DNA of 64,000 nt from Holophagae bacterium (GCA_030429565.1 JAUIFE010000001.1:992001-1056000), one strand, 5' to 3'. Counted from the stretch's first letter, positions 1 to 9,291 are shown. Notes: generated from the sequence alone by a model not told the origin. A program made the numbers and translations.

Positions 1-28
1 ACGGCGACAAACGCCGACCAGCCTGCGC

Positions 29-454
29 ATGCATCTGACCACCGCCTGGACGCTACTTTTCCATGCGGGTCAAGCCCTGCGCGGCGAAGAAAGCACCCTG
101 TCGCTCAAAGCGCTGGCCAAACGTTACGGCATCGCCAACGCCTTTTTGAAAAAGGTGGCCACAAATTTAGTGGCACTCGACTATTTGGCGCCGACGGGCG
201 ACTTTGACGACGCCTTTCTGCTCAAACGCCATCCCGACCAAGTGGTTCTGGCCGAAGTGTCCCAAGCCCTACTCAGCCAGGAGCCGGGTACGCGCCGGCG
301 CGAAAAAATCCCTCTGAACCCGATTGTCGAGGCCCTCAACGAAGCGCTGGATCAAGCCTTCGATCAAAGCAAACTGGACACCACCCTAAGCGATCTACTG
401 CGCGAGGAGTCGGTCCAACCGAGGCCCCATCTAATCCAACAGGGCGGCGGCTAA
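29..454 (+). CDS. Rrf2-like winged-helix transcriptional regulator
   Basis: The 141-residue product has the Rrf2 layout. It opens with MHLTTAWTLLFHAG, like the first helix of Rrf2 proteins, continues with a helix-turn-helix around residues 26-50 (LSLKALAKRYGIANAFLKKV) and a short wing, and ends in a helical dimerisation region. Rrf2 regulators such as IscR and NsrR bind promoter DNA and often sense iron-sulfur clusters or nitric oxide. This protein contains no cysteine at all, so it cannot bind such a cluster in the usual way. The reading frame is open to the left edge of the window, but the ATG at 29 matches the normal family start. The 40-residue C-terminal tail is polar and probably flexible. 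Its target is unknown; the next gene lies 370 bases away behind its own promoter. Confidence 0.6.
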   Translation: MHLTTAWTLLFHAGQALRGEESTLSLKALAKRYGIANAFLKKVATNLVALDYLAPTGDFDDAFLLKRHPDQVVLAEVSQALLSQEPGTRRREKIPLNPIVEALNEALDQAFDQSKLDTTLSDLLREESVQPRPHLIQQGGG

Positions 455-704
455 CCCTGGAAGCAAGAAAAAGCGAAAAACAGGGAGCAGATGTGCAGCG
501 GCAAGAGCCTGTCGGAAAGGGCGCTGCGGCGGTGGCGAAGCCTGGGCAAAGGCCCGATCAATAAGAGCACAACCTTATTAATCAAAGGCATTTCAAGCGA
601 TCTTACACTTTTCTGAAGATTCATTCATTTTTTATCTGATTTTTGTCACCTTTTGCGCTAGAGTAGGGTTTTCCCGGCAACCGTCCTCACCGCCGTTCCT
701 TAAA
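455..704. other. intergenic region, no gene seen
   Basis: No convincing reading frame lies here. A weak hairpin (AATAAG/CTTATT near 560-580) follows the Rrf2-like gene but has no T-run, so it is not a clear terminator. The part from about 580 to 665 is AT-rich and leads into the promoter of the next gene. Confidence 0.5.
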
Positions 705-733
705 TTGACATCCCGTCCGCATAGAGCTATGCT
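705..733 (+). promoter_or_regulatory. sigma-70 promoter of the HMG-CoA reductase gene
   Basis: A perfect -35 box TTGACA (705-710) is separated by exactly 17 bases from a good -10 box TATGCT (728-733). Transcription would start near 740 and give a leader of about 85 bases before the ATG at 827. This is one of the clearest promoter matches in the window. Confidence 0.7.
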
Positions 734-826
734 CTTTGCTCAAGCTTTTCATTTTTCAACGTTGAAACCTTCTCTCGCCGTGTCTGTGGCAGGTACGCGC
801 GGGTAACTTGACAGGAGTGTATCGTC

Positions 827-2365
827 ATGAAAATTCCCTCAATGCTCCTCAAGAGGATGTATACGTACGCCTCTTTGAAAAACGACGCAGAAGGCTGTCG
901 TTTCAGCATTAAAAACCGTTTGGCCGATGCGGTATTAAACAAACTCATTTCAATTAAAATTGATGACAAAGAAGTCGAACTTGAAACGGTCACGCTCCAG
1001 CTCGAGGATTCCACCCGGATCATGGCCCCCAAGGTCACCCCGGAAACGCCGATTGACTTCCCCATCGGCAAAGTACTGCACGTGCGCATGGGCGGCATGA
1101 AGCTCACCATCGGCAAGCACAAGATCAGCCTCAACTTCGACTCTTCCTACGGCGCACTTTCCTTTACCGTCGAAGACAGTATTGCCGACCGTCCCACCGA
1201 CCGCGTCACGGTGCCTTACGACAAGGAAAACGATTACGCGCCCAAAGCAATCGCGGAACGCCGCAAATTCGTCGAAGAATACAGCGATTGCAATTTGGAA
1301 CACGTCTCGCAGTACAGCTTCGATCCCGAAAACCTACGCGGGAACATCGAGAACTTTACCGGTGTCGCTCAGGTTCCAATTGGTTTTGCCGGCCCGATCA
1401 AAATTAACGGCGAACATGCACAAGGCGAGTTCATTGTGCCGCTGGCCACCACCGAAGGCACCTTGGTTGCTTCCTACAACCGCGGTATCAAGGTCATCAA
1501 CCTATCCGGCGGTGTAAAAACCACGGTCGTCGCCGACTGCATGCAGCGCGCACCGGTTTTCATTTTTGAAGACGCCCGCGCAGCGCGCGAGTTTAAGATT
1601 TGGGTCGACGAAAACATGGAGCCGATCACTGAATCAGCCGAATCAACGTCCCGCGTCGCCAAACTGCTGTACATCGACACTTTCTTGGCAGGCCGTTTCG
1701 CCTACCTGCGCTTCAACTACGAAACCGGTGACGCCGCCGGTCAAAACATGGTTGGCCGGGCAACCTTCGCCGCATGTTCTTGGATTTTGGACCACGCCAA
1801 AGGCATCAAAAAGTTCTACCTTGAATCCAACTTGGCGACGGACAAAAAGCACTCACAAGTCAACATCATGCGCACACGTGGCAAACGCGTGGTTGCCGAA
1901 GCGGTGATTAAACGCGATGTTTTGATTCAACAAATGCGTGTCGACCCTGAGGGCCTGTACTACCACTCTTGTATCTCCAACATTGGCTCCATGCTTTCCG
2001 GCGCCAACAACAACGGCGCCCACTCGCCCAACGGCATTACCGCCATGTTTATCGCCACCGGCCAGGACGTTGCCAACGTCTCTGAATCCAGTGCCGCGAT
2101 TATCTACAACGAGTTGACGCCCGAAAAAGACCTCTACATCTCCATTACGATCCCCTCGCTGATTGTTGCCACATACGGCGGCGGCACCAGCTTGGCCACC
2201 CAAAAAGAGTGTTTGGATTCGATGGGTTGTTACGGTCGCGGCAAGGTCAAGAAACTGGCTGAAATCATTGCCGCCGTTACGCTTGCCGGCGAAATCTCGC
2301 TGGGCTCCGCGATCTCCTCGCTCGATTGGGTTTCCAGTCACGAAACTTACGGTCGCAACCGCTAA
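827..2365 (+). CDS. hmgA: hydroxymethylglutaryl-CoA reductase, class I type
   Basis: HMG-CoA reductase converts HMG-CoA to mevalonate, the committed step of mevalonate-dependent isoprenoid synthesis. All four catalytic elements of class I enzymes are visible in order: Glu in ATTEG, Lys in ATDKK, Asp in ATGQD, and the C-terminal His in VSSHE. The cofactor region VGRATFAAC and the C-terminal GGGTSLATQKE and KLAEIIAAVTLAGE blocks are also typical. About 130 residues precede the catalytic part (LKRMYTYASLKN ... GKHKISLNF); they look like a beta-rich extra domain and not the membrane domain of animal enzymes. AGGAG at 813-817 fixes the ATG start. The gene stands alone with its own promoter and terminator. 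No other mevalonate-pathway gene is in the window. Confidence 0.93.
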   Translation: MKIPSMLLKRMYTYASLKNDAEGCRFSIKNRLADAVLNKLISIKIDDKEVELETVTLQLEDSTRIMAPKVTPETPIDFPIGKVLHVRMGGMKLTIGKHKISLNFDSSYGALSFTVEDSIADRPTDRVTVPYDKENDYAPKAIAERRKFVEEYSDCNLEHVSQYSFDPENLRGNIENFTGVAQVPIGFAGPIKINGEHAQGEFIVPLATTEGTLVASYNRGIKVINLSGGVKTTVVADCMQRAPVFIFEDARAAREFKIWVDENMEPITESAESTSRVAKLLYIDTFLAGRFAYLRFNYETGDAAGQNMVGRATFAACSWILDHAKGIKKFYLESNLATDKKHSQVNIMRTRGKRVVAEAVIKRDVLIQQMRVDPEGLYYHSCISNIGSMLSGANNNGAHSPNGITAMFIATGQDVANVSESSAAIIYNELTPEKDLYISITIPSLIVATYGGGTSLATQKECLDSMGCYGRGKVKKLAEIIAAVTLAGEISLGSAISSLDWVSSHETYGRNR

Positions 2366-2477
2366 ACGAGCGTGACCCGCGGCCAAATGCGTCGCTTTGG
2401 TTGGGCGTCTTCGACGCCCGCCCTAACACGCGCTGCACGATTTGGCCGTAACACGCAAACGCTGAACCATTTATAAT

Positions 2478-2520
2478 GGGGCTCTGGTCACCTCCGCGGG
2501 ACCAAGCCCCTTTTGCTTTT
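2478..2520 (+). terminator. intrinsic terminator after HMG-CoA reductase
   Basis: GGGGCTCTGGTC (2478-2489) pairs with GGACCAAGCCCC (2499-2510) with one bulge, followed by TTTTGCTTTTT. It lies about 110 bases past the stop codon and closes the single-gene transcript. Confidence 0.75.
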
Positions 2521-2644
2521 TAGCCCGTTCATTGCGCAGGTTCCACCTCGTTGCCGACGGGTCAAGCAAAGACGGTGGGAACGCACCGGGTCCCACGCCC
2601 GTGCCGCCTTCCCTTCTCCCCAGTAATTCACCAAAGGATGGCCG

Positions 2645-4336
2645 ATGCAGGCCCGGCAAACGGCACAGCTCGCCGAGCACCCCATACAACCGGAGATGAC
2701 GATCTCGTTCGAACAGTTGGAAGAAAAAGCTGTTCCGGGTTTGCTGCGCCGTTGCGTGACGACGTCACGCCACTTGGCGGGTTTGGCGATGGGCGCCTTG
2801 GCGGCGATGATTCACCACTGGCAGCCAGGCCGACCGCGCGGCGCCTTTTACTGGTTGATGCGGCTGAGCCTGATCCCGACCGCACGCCTCCTCAACAAAG
2901 ACCTGCTCCATTTGCGCTTTCCCGTCCAGTTCCGCCGCCGTTTAGAGTTCTTAGGGCCAACCTACATCAAGCTGGGCCAAGTGCTGAGCTTGCGCGAAGA
3001 TATTTTGCCCCAGGCGATTACCGAGGAATTGAAAAACCTACTCGACCGCCTTCCCGTGGTGACCTTTGATCGCTATCAGGAACTGATTGTCGACGGGTTA
3101 AAACGCCCGATCCACGAAATGTTTGCTTGGATCGACGCCGAGCCGTTGGGTTCGGCCTCGATAGCGCAAATTCACCGTGCCCGCACGCTTGCGGGCGAAG
3201 AAGTGATTCTCAAAGTTGTCAAACCCGGCATTCGCAAAATGCTGGAAACAGATGCGATTCTCATCATGATGCTGGGCCGAGTGTTGCAGTTTATTTTGCC
3301 GCAATACCAACCGCGTTTGGTGCTGCAAGAATTTACCGATTACACCTTGCGCGAGGCGGACCTGCGTTTGGAAGCGGATAACGCGGAGAACTTCGCGGCC
3401 AACTTCAGCGACATGGACGATATTTGTTTCCCTCGCATTTACCGCGAGTTCAGCAGCGAAACCGTGTTGTGCATGGAATTCTTTGACGGGGTCAAACCCG
3501 ACTCGGTCGCCGCAAAAACCCTGACCAAAGACGAACGAGAACACTTGATCCATCGCGGTGCGGCGGCGATTGTGCGCATGCTGTACCAGGACGGTTTCTT
3601 CCACGCCGATCTGCACCCCGGCAACCTCATGATCCTTCCTGGCAATAAGTGTGGCTTTATCGATCTGGGCATGGTCGGCCGCTTCGAAGACAGCCTGCGC
3701 CAAAAGATGATGTATTACTACTACAGCTTGGTCATCGGCGACGCGGTTAGCGCGGCGCGTTACCTAACGGCGGTGGCGCGACCAGCGGCGGACGGGCGAC
3801 CGCGCGAGTTCCAGCGTGCGGTCGAGGATGCGGCGCGCCGCTGGCATCGTTCAGCCAACTTCCACGATTTTTCAATCGGCCGATTAATCATGAACTCGGT
3901 CACGATGGGCGCCAAGTACCGCATGTACTTTCCGATGGAAATGGTGTTAATGACCAAAGCGCTGATCACCTTTGAAGGGGTCGGCAACATGTTACTGCCA
4001 GGCTTTAATGTGGCCGAGGTATCGCGCAAAGAAATCACCAAAGTATTTTTCAGCCAGTTTCATCCGTTGAGTTTGTTGAAAAAGGGCCTGCGCGAAACGC
4101 CGGAGCTCCTGGACGCTTTGGCCAAGACACCGATGCTCATCACCCATTCGCTCAAAGTGCTGGAGGACGTCACGCCCCAGCAAGCGCATCACCCACTGAA
4201 AGGTTTGGGCGCCTCGATTTTCGGTGGTTTTTGTCTGATGTCCGGCAGCGTGATGATGGCCATCGACAAGGCCCTGTGGCTACCGTACTCGCTTTTGTTC
4301 GGGATGGCGTTGCTGTTAATCCTGCGGCGCGATTGA
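2645..4336 (+). CDS. UbiB/ABC1 (AarF) family atypical kinase
   Basis: ABC1/UbiB proteins are atypical ATP-binding kinases or ATPases linked to quinone biosynthesis and membrane lipid homeostasis. The family signatures are present: the invariant KxGQ motif (YIKLGQVLSLR, about residue 106), the alanine-loop equivalent PLGSASIAQIHRA, the Lys in VILKVVKPG, the catalytic block FFHADLHPGN, and the metal-binding FIDLG. The last 40 residues contain two hydrophobic segments (GLGASIFGGFCLMSG and WLPYSLLFGMALLLIL), expected to anchor the protein in the inner membrane. At 563 residues it has the usual family length. AAAGGA (2633-2638) sits six bases before the ATG. An internal ATG at residue 18 is a possible alternative start. 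No ubi genes flank it, so the substrate is unknown. Confidence 0.88.
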   Translation: MQARQTAQLAEHPIQPEMTISFEQLEEKAVPGLLRRCVTTSRHLAGLAMGALAAMIHHWQPGRPRGAFYWLMRLSLIPTARLLNKDLLHLRFPVQFRRRLEFLGPTYIKLGQVLSLREDILPQAITEELKNLLDRLPVVTFDRYQELIVDGLKRPIHEMFAWIDAEPLGSASIAQIHRARTLAGEEVILKVVKPGIRKMLETDAILIMMLGRVLQFILPQYQPRLVLQEFTDYTLREADLRLEADNAENFAANFSDMDDICFPRIYREFSSETVLCMEFFDGVKPDSVAAKTLTKDEREHLIHRGAAAIVRMLYQDGFFHADLHPGNLMILPGNKCGFIDLGMVGRFEDSLRQKMMYYYYSLVIGDAVSAARYLTAVARPAADGRPREFQRAVEDAARRWHRSANFHDFSIGRLIMNSVTMGAKYRMYFPMEMVLMTKALITFEGVGNMLLPGFNVAEVSRKEITKVFFSQFHPLSLLKKGLRETPELLDALAKTPMLITHSLKVLEDVTPQQAHHPLKGLGASIFGGFCLMSGSVMMAIDKALWLPYSLLFGMALLLILRRD

Positions 4337-4521
4337 CGAGAGACACAAATCCTCTAAAAAACACAAAGATACGCGGAAAAACTTGATTTTTGCCGATAGA
4401 GACTTAAGGTAGAGAAGTAAACCATCGTTTTCCAATGTCCTAACGGCATTGCCATTTGCTCGGCCCGTATGCGGCGCCGAAGCCAACCGCACCTTCAATT
4501 GTTTCCACACGCGAGGTAAAC

Positions 4522-5331
4522 ATGACGATTGTTTGGGCCGGCTTGGCCCCCCACCCACCGGTTATTGTGCCCACCGTCGGCAAACAGCGCTGTGACGAGG
4601 TTGCGGCGACGGTGACGGCCATGCAAGCCTGGAGCCGCGATTTATTGGCGGCGGAACCCCAGCGCGTGGTGCTGGTTTCACCCCACACCTTGCGGCCGTC
4701 GTTTGGCATTTCCTCTTGGTACGAAAAACGACTGGACGGCAATTTCTCGCGTTTTGGTGCGGCGGCAACGCAAATCAACTTGCACAACGATGTTGACTGG
4801 CTCAAGCGTTTTCGCGATAACTACCACGAAATTTTTGATTTAGCGCTGGAACCGCTCGACCATGGCGCCTTGGTGCCCCTGCACTTTTTGGTGGAAGCCG
4901 GCTGGACCGGCCCAACCGTGGTGCTGGGCCTCCCCTTCGGCGGCGGCACACAACTGGAAGAGATCGGCAGCGCGATTGCCGCGGCCGATCTACCAGAGGA
5001 ACGCACCGCGCTCATCGCCAGCGGCGACATGAGCCACTGCCTGATCCCCTCCGCCCCCGCCGGTTATGATCCCGCCGGCGCCGAATTCGACGAGCGATTC
5101 GTGAGCGCGGTGCGGGCGACCAATTACCAAGCGGCCCTTGACATCAGCCCCAGCCTCCAACGCGAGGCCAAACAAGACGTGGTCGAATCCTGCGCCATCG
5201 CATGGCACGCAACCGGGTTCGATACACAAAACGCCCATTTCTACAGTTATGAAGGCCCCTTTGGTGTCGGCTACACCGTCATGAAGTTCAACGGCACCAA
5301 CGAGACTTCGCTCCCGGGGGGACGATCTTGA
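4522..5331 (+). CDS. AmmeMemoRadiSam system protein B-like, LigB-type dioxygenase fold
   Basis: This 269-residue protein belongs to the class III extradiol dioxygenase (LigB)/Memo superfamily. It has the N-terminal GLAPHPPVIVP with the metal-ligand-type HPP motif, SPHTLRPSFG, and SGDMSHCL near residue 171. In many bacteria and archaea a LigB/Memo protein, an AMMECR1 protein and a radical SAM enzyme are encoded together; the joint reaction is not settled. Here the three genes are adjacent and overlapping. The frame is open upstream to a TTG at 4456, but GAGGT (4513-4517) places the start at the ATG at 4522, which gives the normal N-terminus. The last codons overlap the next start codon (TTGA), suggesting translational coupling. 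A true catechol dioxygenase is possible but unlikely in this context. Confidence 0.85.
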   Translation: MTIVWAGLAPHPPVIVPTVGKQRCDEVAATVTAMQAWSRDLLAAEPQRVVLVSPHTLRPSFGISSWYEKRLDGNFSRFGAAATQINLHNDVDWLKRFRDNYHEIFDLALEPLDHGALVPLHFLVEAGWTGPTVVLGLPFGGGTQLEEIGSAIAAADLPEERTALIASGDMSHCLIPSAPAGYDPAGAEFDERFVSAVRATNYQAALDISPSLQREAKQDVVESCAIAWHATGFDTQNAHFYSYEGPFGVGYTVMKFNGTNETSLPGGRS

Positions 5332-5837
5332 CCGACTACTGCCGCTTGGCGCGCAAGGCGCTGCATACTTACCTCAGCACCAGTGAAACCCTTGAACTCG
5401 ATCAGCGCTCCGGCGCCGCCGCGGGCTGTTTTGTCAGCCTACACACCCGTGAAGGCGACCTGCGCGGCTGTATCGGCACCATTCAACCGCGTTACTTCGA
5501 CCTTTTCGACGAAATCGTCGAAAATGCGATTGCCGCCGGCACCCGTGACCCACGCTTCCCACCGGTCACCGTTGAAGAATTAGCCACGCTTAAACTCGAC
5601 GTCAGCGTGCTCAAACAACCCGAACCGGTCAACGACACCTCGGAATTGGACCCACAGCGTTACGGCGTCATCATCCGTAACGGCCGCCGACGCGGTGTGT
5701 TATTACCCAATCTAGACGGCATTAATTCAGTGGACGAACAACTGGCGATCACGCGTCGCAAAGCGGGCATTGGCGAGACCGAACCAATTGAAATTAATCG
5801 CTTTGAGGTGGAGAAGTTCGCTGAGCCGGTGTCATGA
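5328..5837 (+). CDS. amrA: AMMECR1 domain protein (AmmeMemoRadiSam system protein A)
   Basis: This is a single AMMECR1 domain of 169 residues with the hallmark LRGCIG motif (about residues 44-49), the helix with RDPRFPPV, and the C-terminal ILV-rich block RGVLLPN. The domain is conserved from archaea to humans; its biochemical role is still uncertain, and in bacteria it travels with Memo/LigB and a radical SAM enzyme. The start is a TTG that overlaps the stop of the upstream gene in the tetranucleotide TTGA, behind a GGGGGGA purine tract. The stop overlaps the ATG of the radical SAM gene as ATGA. This double overlap argues for fixed stoichiometry of the three products. Confidence 0.9.
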   Translation: MTDYCRLARKALHTYLSTSETLELDQRSGAAAGCFVSLHTREGDLRGCIGTIQPRYFDLFDEIVENAIAAGTRDPRFPPVTVEELATLKLDVSVLKQPEPVNDTSELDPQRYGVIIRNGRRRGVLLPNLDGINSVDEQLAITRRKAGIGETEPIEINRFEVEKFAEPVS

Positions 5838-6913
5838 GCGATCGGGCAACCACGGCCTTCCCCGCGCGTTACTGGCAACAAGCCGACGATGGCCGCATTC
5901 GCTGTGAGCTCTGTCCGCGTTTCTGTCATTTACGCGAAGGCCAGCGCGGTTTTTGTTACGTTCGCCAGAACTTGGACGGACGTTTGGTGCTCACCACCTA
6001 CGGTCGCAGCAGCGGTTTTTGCGCCGACCCCATCGAAAAGAAACCCCTCAATCATTTTTATCCCGGCACTTCGGTGCTTTCCTTCGGCACGGCCGGCTGC
6101 AATCTCGGCTGCAAATTTTGCCAGAACTGGGACATTAGCAAATCGCGATCCATGGACCGCCTCGCCGATAGCGCCACGCCGACGGCGATTGCCGAAGCAG
6201 CGGTCAAACGCGGCTGCCGTTCGGTGGCCTTCACCTACAACGATCCGGTAATTTTTGCCGAGTACGCCATCGACACCGCTTTGGCCTGTCGCGAAAAAGG
6301 CGTCAAAACCGTGGTTGTCAGCGCCGGTTACATCACCCAGAAGGCGCGCGCCGACTTTTTCCGGTATGTCGACGCCGCCAACATCGACCTCAAAGCCTTC
6401 ACCAATCACTTTTATGAAAAGATTTGCTTCGGCGCCCTCGAACCCGTTTTAGAAACACTGCTTTACCTCAAACAGGAAACCCAAGTTTGGTTCGAACTCA
6501 CCACCTTGCTCATTCCCGGTCAAAATGACGGTGACGCCGAGCTGCACCAGCTTTGTGAATGGGTCGCCGCCAACCTCGGCAACGAAGTCCCCCTACATTT
6601 CACCGCCTTTCATCCAGACTTCCGCATGACCGAACTCGGACGCACGCCCCCGGAAACACTGTTAAGGGCGCGACGAATCGCCCGAGACAAAGGGTTGCAT
6701 TACGTCTACGTCGGCAACGTTCACAACAGCGAAGCAAGCAGCACCTATTGCCCGCACTGCGGCGAAATGGTAATTGAACGCAATTGGTTCCATCTGGGCC
6801 GCTACAAAATCCACGACGGTGGTTTGTGCGGGTATTGCGGCGGCGCTGTTGCAGGCTGGTTCACCAACACCAAAGGCAACTGGCAAGGTTGGCGCGAACG
6901 CGTTCACGTGTAG
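5834..6913 (+). CDS. amrS: AmmeMemoRadiSam system radical SAM enzyme
   Basis: The radical SAM cluster motif CNLGCKFC (CxxxCxxC) lies near residue 90 within FGTAGCNLGCKFCQNWD, the typical signature of this pyruvate-formate-lyase-activase-like family. An N-terminal cysteine cluster (CELCPRFCHLREGQRGFC) precedes it. The C-terminus has a zinc-ribbon-like set of four cysteines (CPHCGE ... CGYCGG) followed by the family-typical NTKGNWQGW end. The enzyme should cleave S-adenosylmethionine to a 5'-deoxyadenosyl radical; the substrate is unknown. It is the last gene of the three-gene operon (ATGA overlap with amrA). The next gene is convergent and starts its stop codon only nine bases downstream. Confidence 0.93.
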   Translation: MSDRATTAFPARYWQQADDGRIRCELCPRFCHLREGQRGFCYVRQNLDGRLVLTTYGRSSGFCADPIEKKPLNHFYPGTSVLSFGTAGCNLGCKFCQNWDISKSRSMDRLADSATPTAIAEAAVKRGCRSVAFTYNDPVIFAEYAIDTALACREKGVKTVVVSAGYITQKARADFFRYVDAANIDLKAFTNHFYEKICFGALEPVLETLLYLKQETQVWFELTTLLIPGQNDGDAELHQLCEWVAANLGNEVPLHFTAFHPDFRMTELGRTPPETLLRARRIARDKGLHYVYVGNVHNSEASSTYCPHCGEMVIERNWFHLGRYKIHDGGLCGYCGGAVAGWFTNTKGNWQGWRERVHV

Positions 6914-6922
6914 CGTGGGCAA

Positions 6923-7594
6923 TCACCCGAGCGCGGGCGGTAGACCGGCCAAAGCACGTGTCTGCCAAGCCTCGCGGTAGGCTTCTGGATGGTACCAGTA
7001 CGGTAAAATAGCGGCGATATGGGGCTGATGCGGCAAAACCAAAAGCGGTAACCAAGCAAAGGGGATCCAAGGCAACACCAGATGCTCGCGGTGAACCACC
7101 AGCGACGTACAGTGAAAGGCAGTGTCATCGCCGACCAACGCAGGCGGCACGACCCCATCGAAAACGCGCGCATAAGGATCCAACAACAATCGCCGAAATG
7201 CCGGCTCTACCACGGTGGCGTCGCTGTCTTCCAACCAAGTAGCCAGCGCGCCGGCGGCGGCGGCCAAGGTCTGCAACCCAACCGACGCACCGCGCGCGTA
7301 GAGAAACAAGGCGACGTGGTTATCGCGTTCCGGTTCGAATAAATCCTCGTGTCCCTGGAGCAGCCAGCCCCAAACCAATGTCCCGCCGCTAAATAGCTCT
7401 TTTTGAAACTGATAAATGCCGTGAAGAGGATCGTTGGCACGCCGTTTCAACCAAGCCGGCGGTTCGAGGTGGTTGTTCAAGCGCTGGAAAAAAGGGAACT
7501 TACGCGGGCCGGCAGCGCCCACAGCGGTCTTCATTTTGTGCAGCCAAGCGGCCGCATCGGCCGCATCGGGTAAAGGCGTCGGTTCAGCAAACAA
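6923..7594 (-). CDS. hypothetical protein, family not recognised
   Basis: I do not recognise this 223-residue protein. It has no signal peptide, no obvious membrane span and no known catalytic motif. The sequence is rich in Trp, Pro, Leu and His (PWIPFAWLPLLVLPHQPH; ILPYWYHPEAYREAWQTRA), with aromatic clusters that suggest a compact soluble domain. It starts with TTG, and the AGGGAG (7601-7606) six bases upstream supports that start. The gene lies downstream of the DUF4301 gene on the same strand, 158 bases away, and may be co-transcribed with it. It converges on amrS. Confidence 0.6.
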   Translation of the reverse strand: MFAEPTPLPDAADAAAWLHKMKTAVGAAGPRKFPFFQRLNNHLEPPAWLKRRANDPLHGIYQFQKELFSGGTLVWGWLLQGHEDLFEPERDNHVALFLYARGASVGLQTLAAAAGALATWLEDSDATVVEPAFRRLLLDPYARVFDGVVPPALVGDDTAFHCTSLVVHREHLVLPWIPFAWLPLLVLPHQPHIAAILPYWYHPEAYREAWQTRALAGLPPALG

Positions 7595-7752
7595 CGGGAA
7601 CTCCCTGAGTTGCAGTCAATCAATCGCCATTTTATCCTAGGGCGGGTTGTCTTTGGTCACCGTCACTCACAAAAATAGCAACGTAGGGCGGGCGCAGTCT
7701 TGCCTCAAACAAATGCGCCACGCCACACCACAAAACCTTCATTTCAAACAAC

Positions 7753-9291
7753 TTAGCCAGGCTGATGGGTCTCACGTAACAGGTCGTTGACGGTTTTAAC
7801 CGGGTTAAAGGTAATCAGCGGAACTTCCACAAATACGGTGTTCCAGTTCGCCATCGCACCGTTCCACAAACCTGGCAACTCCAACGCTTTAAGAGGCTTA
7901 CCATCTTTTGATTTTTCAGAAATGAAACAGGCGTCAGGATCGACAAACGTGGTCAGGTCGAATTTGTTCCCGCGATAATCGCGCACGGCACAGACCAGAT
8001 CGACCGGATTGAAGTGGGTGCTGTTTTGGAGAATCGCAGTTTGCGCGGCATCGCCGCTGTCGATTTGCGAACTCTCGACAATTTGCACGCTTTGGCTGCC
8101 GTCGTGGGCATTGACCCAAAACGGACCGCCACCGGGTTCACCTTCGTTTTTGACCATGCCGCAAACGCGCAGTGGACGATTGAACAAACGCTGGAAGTAA
8201 CGACGGGCGTCCTCGCCATTCATCTCGGCGACGGCGGCGGGCACCTGGCAACCCAACTTCTCGGCGGCAAAGGTGGTCAGTTGTGCACATTTGGCGGCGT
8301 CGACGGTGCCGTTGTCCAAGTCAACCAAGTGCTGGAAGACCGCTTCCTGAATTTCCAGCAAGTAACCGCCGATGAGTTTTTTGTAGGTGACGGTGGTGTC
8401 TTTGAGGCGGTCGGGCACGACGTTATCGATGTTTTTGATGAAAATGAGATCGCCGTCGAGATCGTTGAGGTTTTCGATCAAAGCACCGTGGCCGCCGGGG
8501 CGAAACAGGAGCTCGCCGGTTTTGTCGCGAAAGGGTCGGTTATCGGGATCAACCGCGATGGTGTCGGTTTCCGGTTTCTGGAAACTGTAGGAGATGTCGA
8601 GGACGAAGCCGGCTTGCTCGTAGCGGGCACGGCGTTCAACGACAAGCGCTTCAAAGGCGGCGCGGTGCTCGGGTGAAACGGTAAAGTGCAGGCGACCGCG
8701 ACCGTCGCCGTCGGCGGCGTAAGCACGGGTCTCGACAAAATGCTCTTCAGCGGCAACGCGGCCGCCGCCGTCGTAGCTGTGAAAGGTGAGCAAGCCCTTG
8801 GGTAGCTTGGCATAGGCCATTTTGTCGCTGTCGAGCAATTCAGCCAAAACGGCTTGCAGTGCGGCGGCATCGAGCGGCTCATTCAGTGCGATACCGCGTT
8901 CACTAAGACGCTGTTTTAATTCGGGATAAAAGGCAAAGCGGGTTAAGCCGTCGCGAAAGGCGGCAAAAAAAGCATCGTCACAGGCGCCGGTGGCGGCCAG
9001 GGTTTCCGCCGCCGCGTGCAGCGCTTTAAACATACGTGACGCAGCCCCCGAGGCCGGTACAAACTTGGTCACGCGGCCGGCCGCCTGCGCTTTGTCGAAC
9101 AACGTGGTGTAACCACGGTGCTCGCTTTCCTCAAGGCGGTGAATGCCGTCGGCGACGGTACAAGCGCGGTCGAGCTTGAGAAAAGGCACACCGCGTTCAA
9201 ACATGGCAATTTGCTGGTGGACGACGTCCAGGGAACGTCCCTGCTGTTCGAGTTTATTTAGGTCTTCGGCTGAAAAAGTGTTGGCACTCAA
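7753..9291 (-). CDS. DUF4301 domain-containing protein
   Basis: The 512-residue protein matches the DUF4301 pattern: an N-terminal helix (LEQQGRSLDVVHQQIAMFERG), then VPFLKLDRACTVADGI, and the strongly conserved KFVPASGAASRMFK block near residue 76. Later conserved stretches include KGLLTFHSY, FRPGGHGALIENLNDLDGDLIFIKNIDNVVPD and the C-terminal PLITFNPVKTVNDLLR. The fold has been suggested to resemble nucleotidyltransferases, but no function is established. The start is TTG, four bases after GAGGT. It is transcribed away from the nucleotidase gene and toward the unknown 6923-7594 gene. Confidence 0.85.
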   Translation of the reverse strand: MSANTFSAEDLNKLEQQGRSLDVVHQQIAMFERGVPFLKLDRACTVADGIHRLEESEHRGYTTLFDKAQAAGRVTKFVPASGAASRMFKALHAAAETLAATGACDDAFFAAFRDGLTRFAFYPELKQRLSERGIALNEPLDAAALQAVLAELLDSDKMAYAKLPKGLLTFHSYDGGGRVAAEEHFVETRAYAADGDGRGRLHFTVSPEHRAAFEALVVERRARYEQAGFVLDISYSFQKPETDTIAVDPDNRPFRDKTGELLFRPGGHGALIENLNDLDGDLIFIKNIDNVVPDRLKDTTVTYKKLIGGYLLEIQEAVFQHLVDLDNGTVDAAKCAQLTTFAAEKLGCQVPAAVAEMNGEDARRYFQRLFNRPLRVCGMVKNEGEPGGGPFWVNAHDGSQSVQIVESSQIDSGDAAQTAILQNSTHFNPVDLVCAVRDYRGNKFDLTTFVDPDACFISEKSKDGKPLKALELPGLWNGAMANWNTVFVEVPLITFNPVKTVNDLLRETHQPG

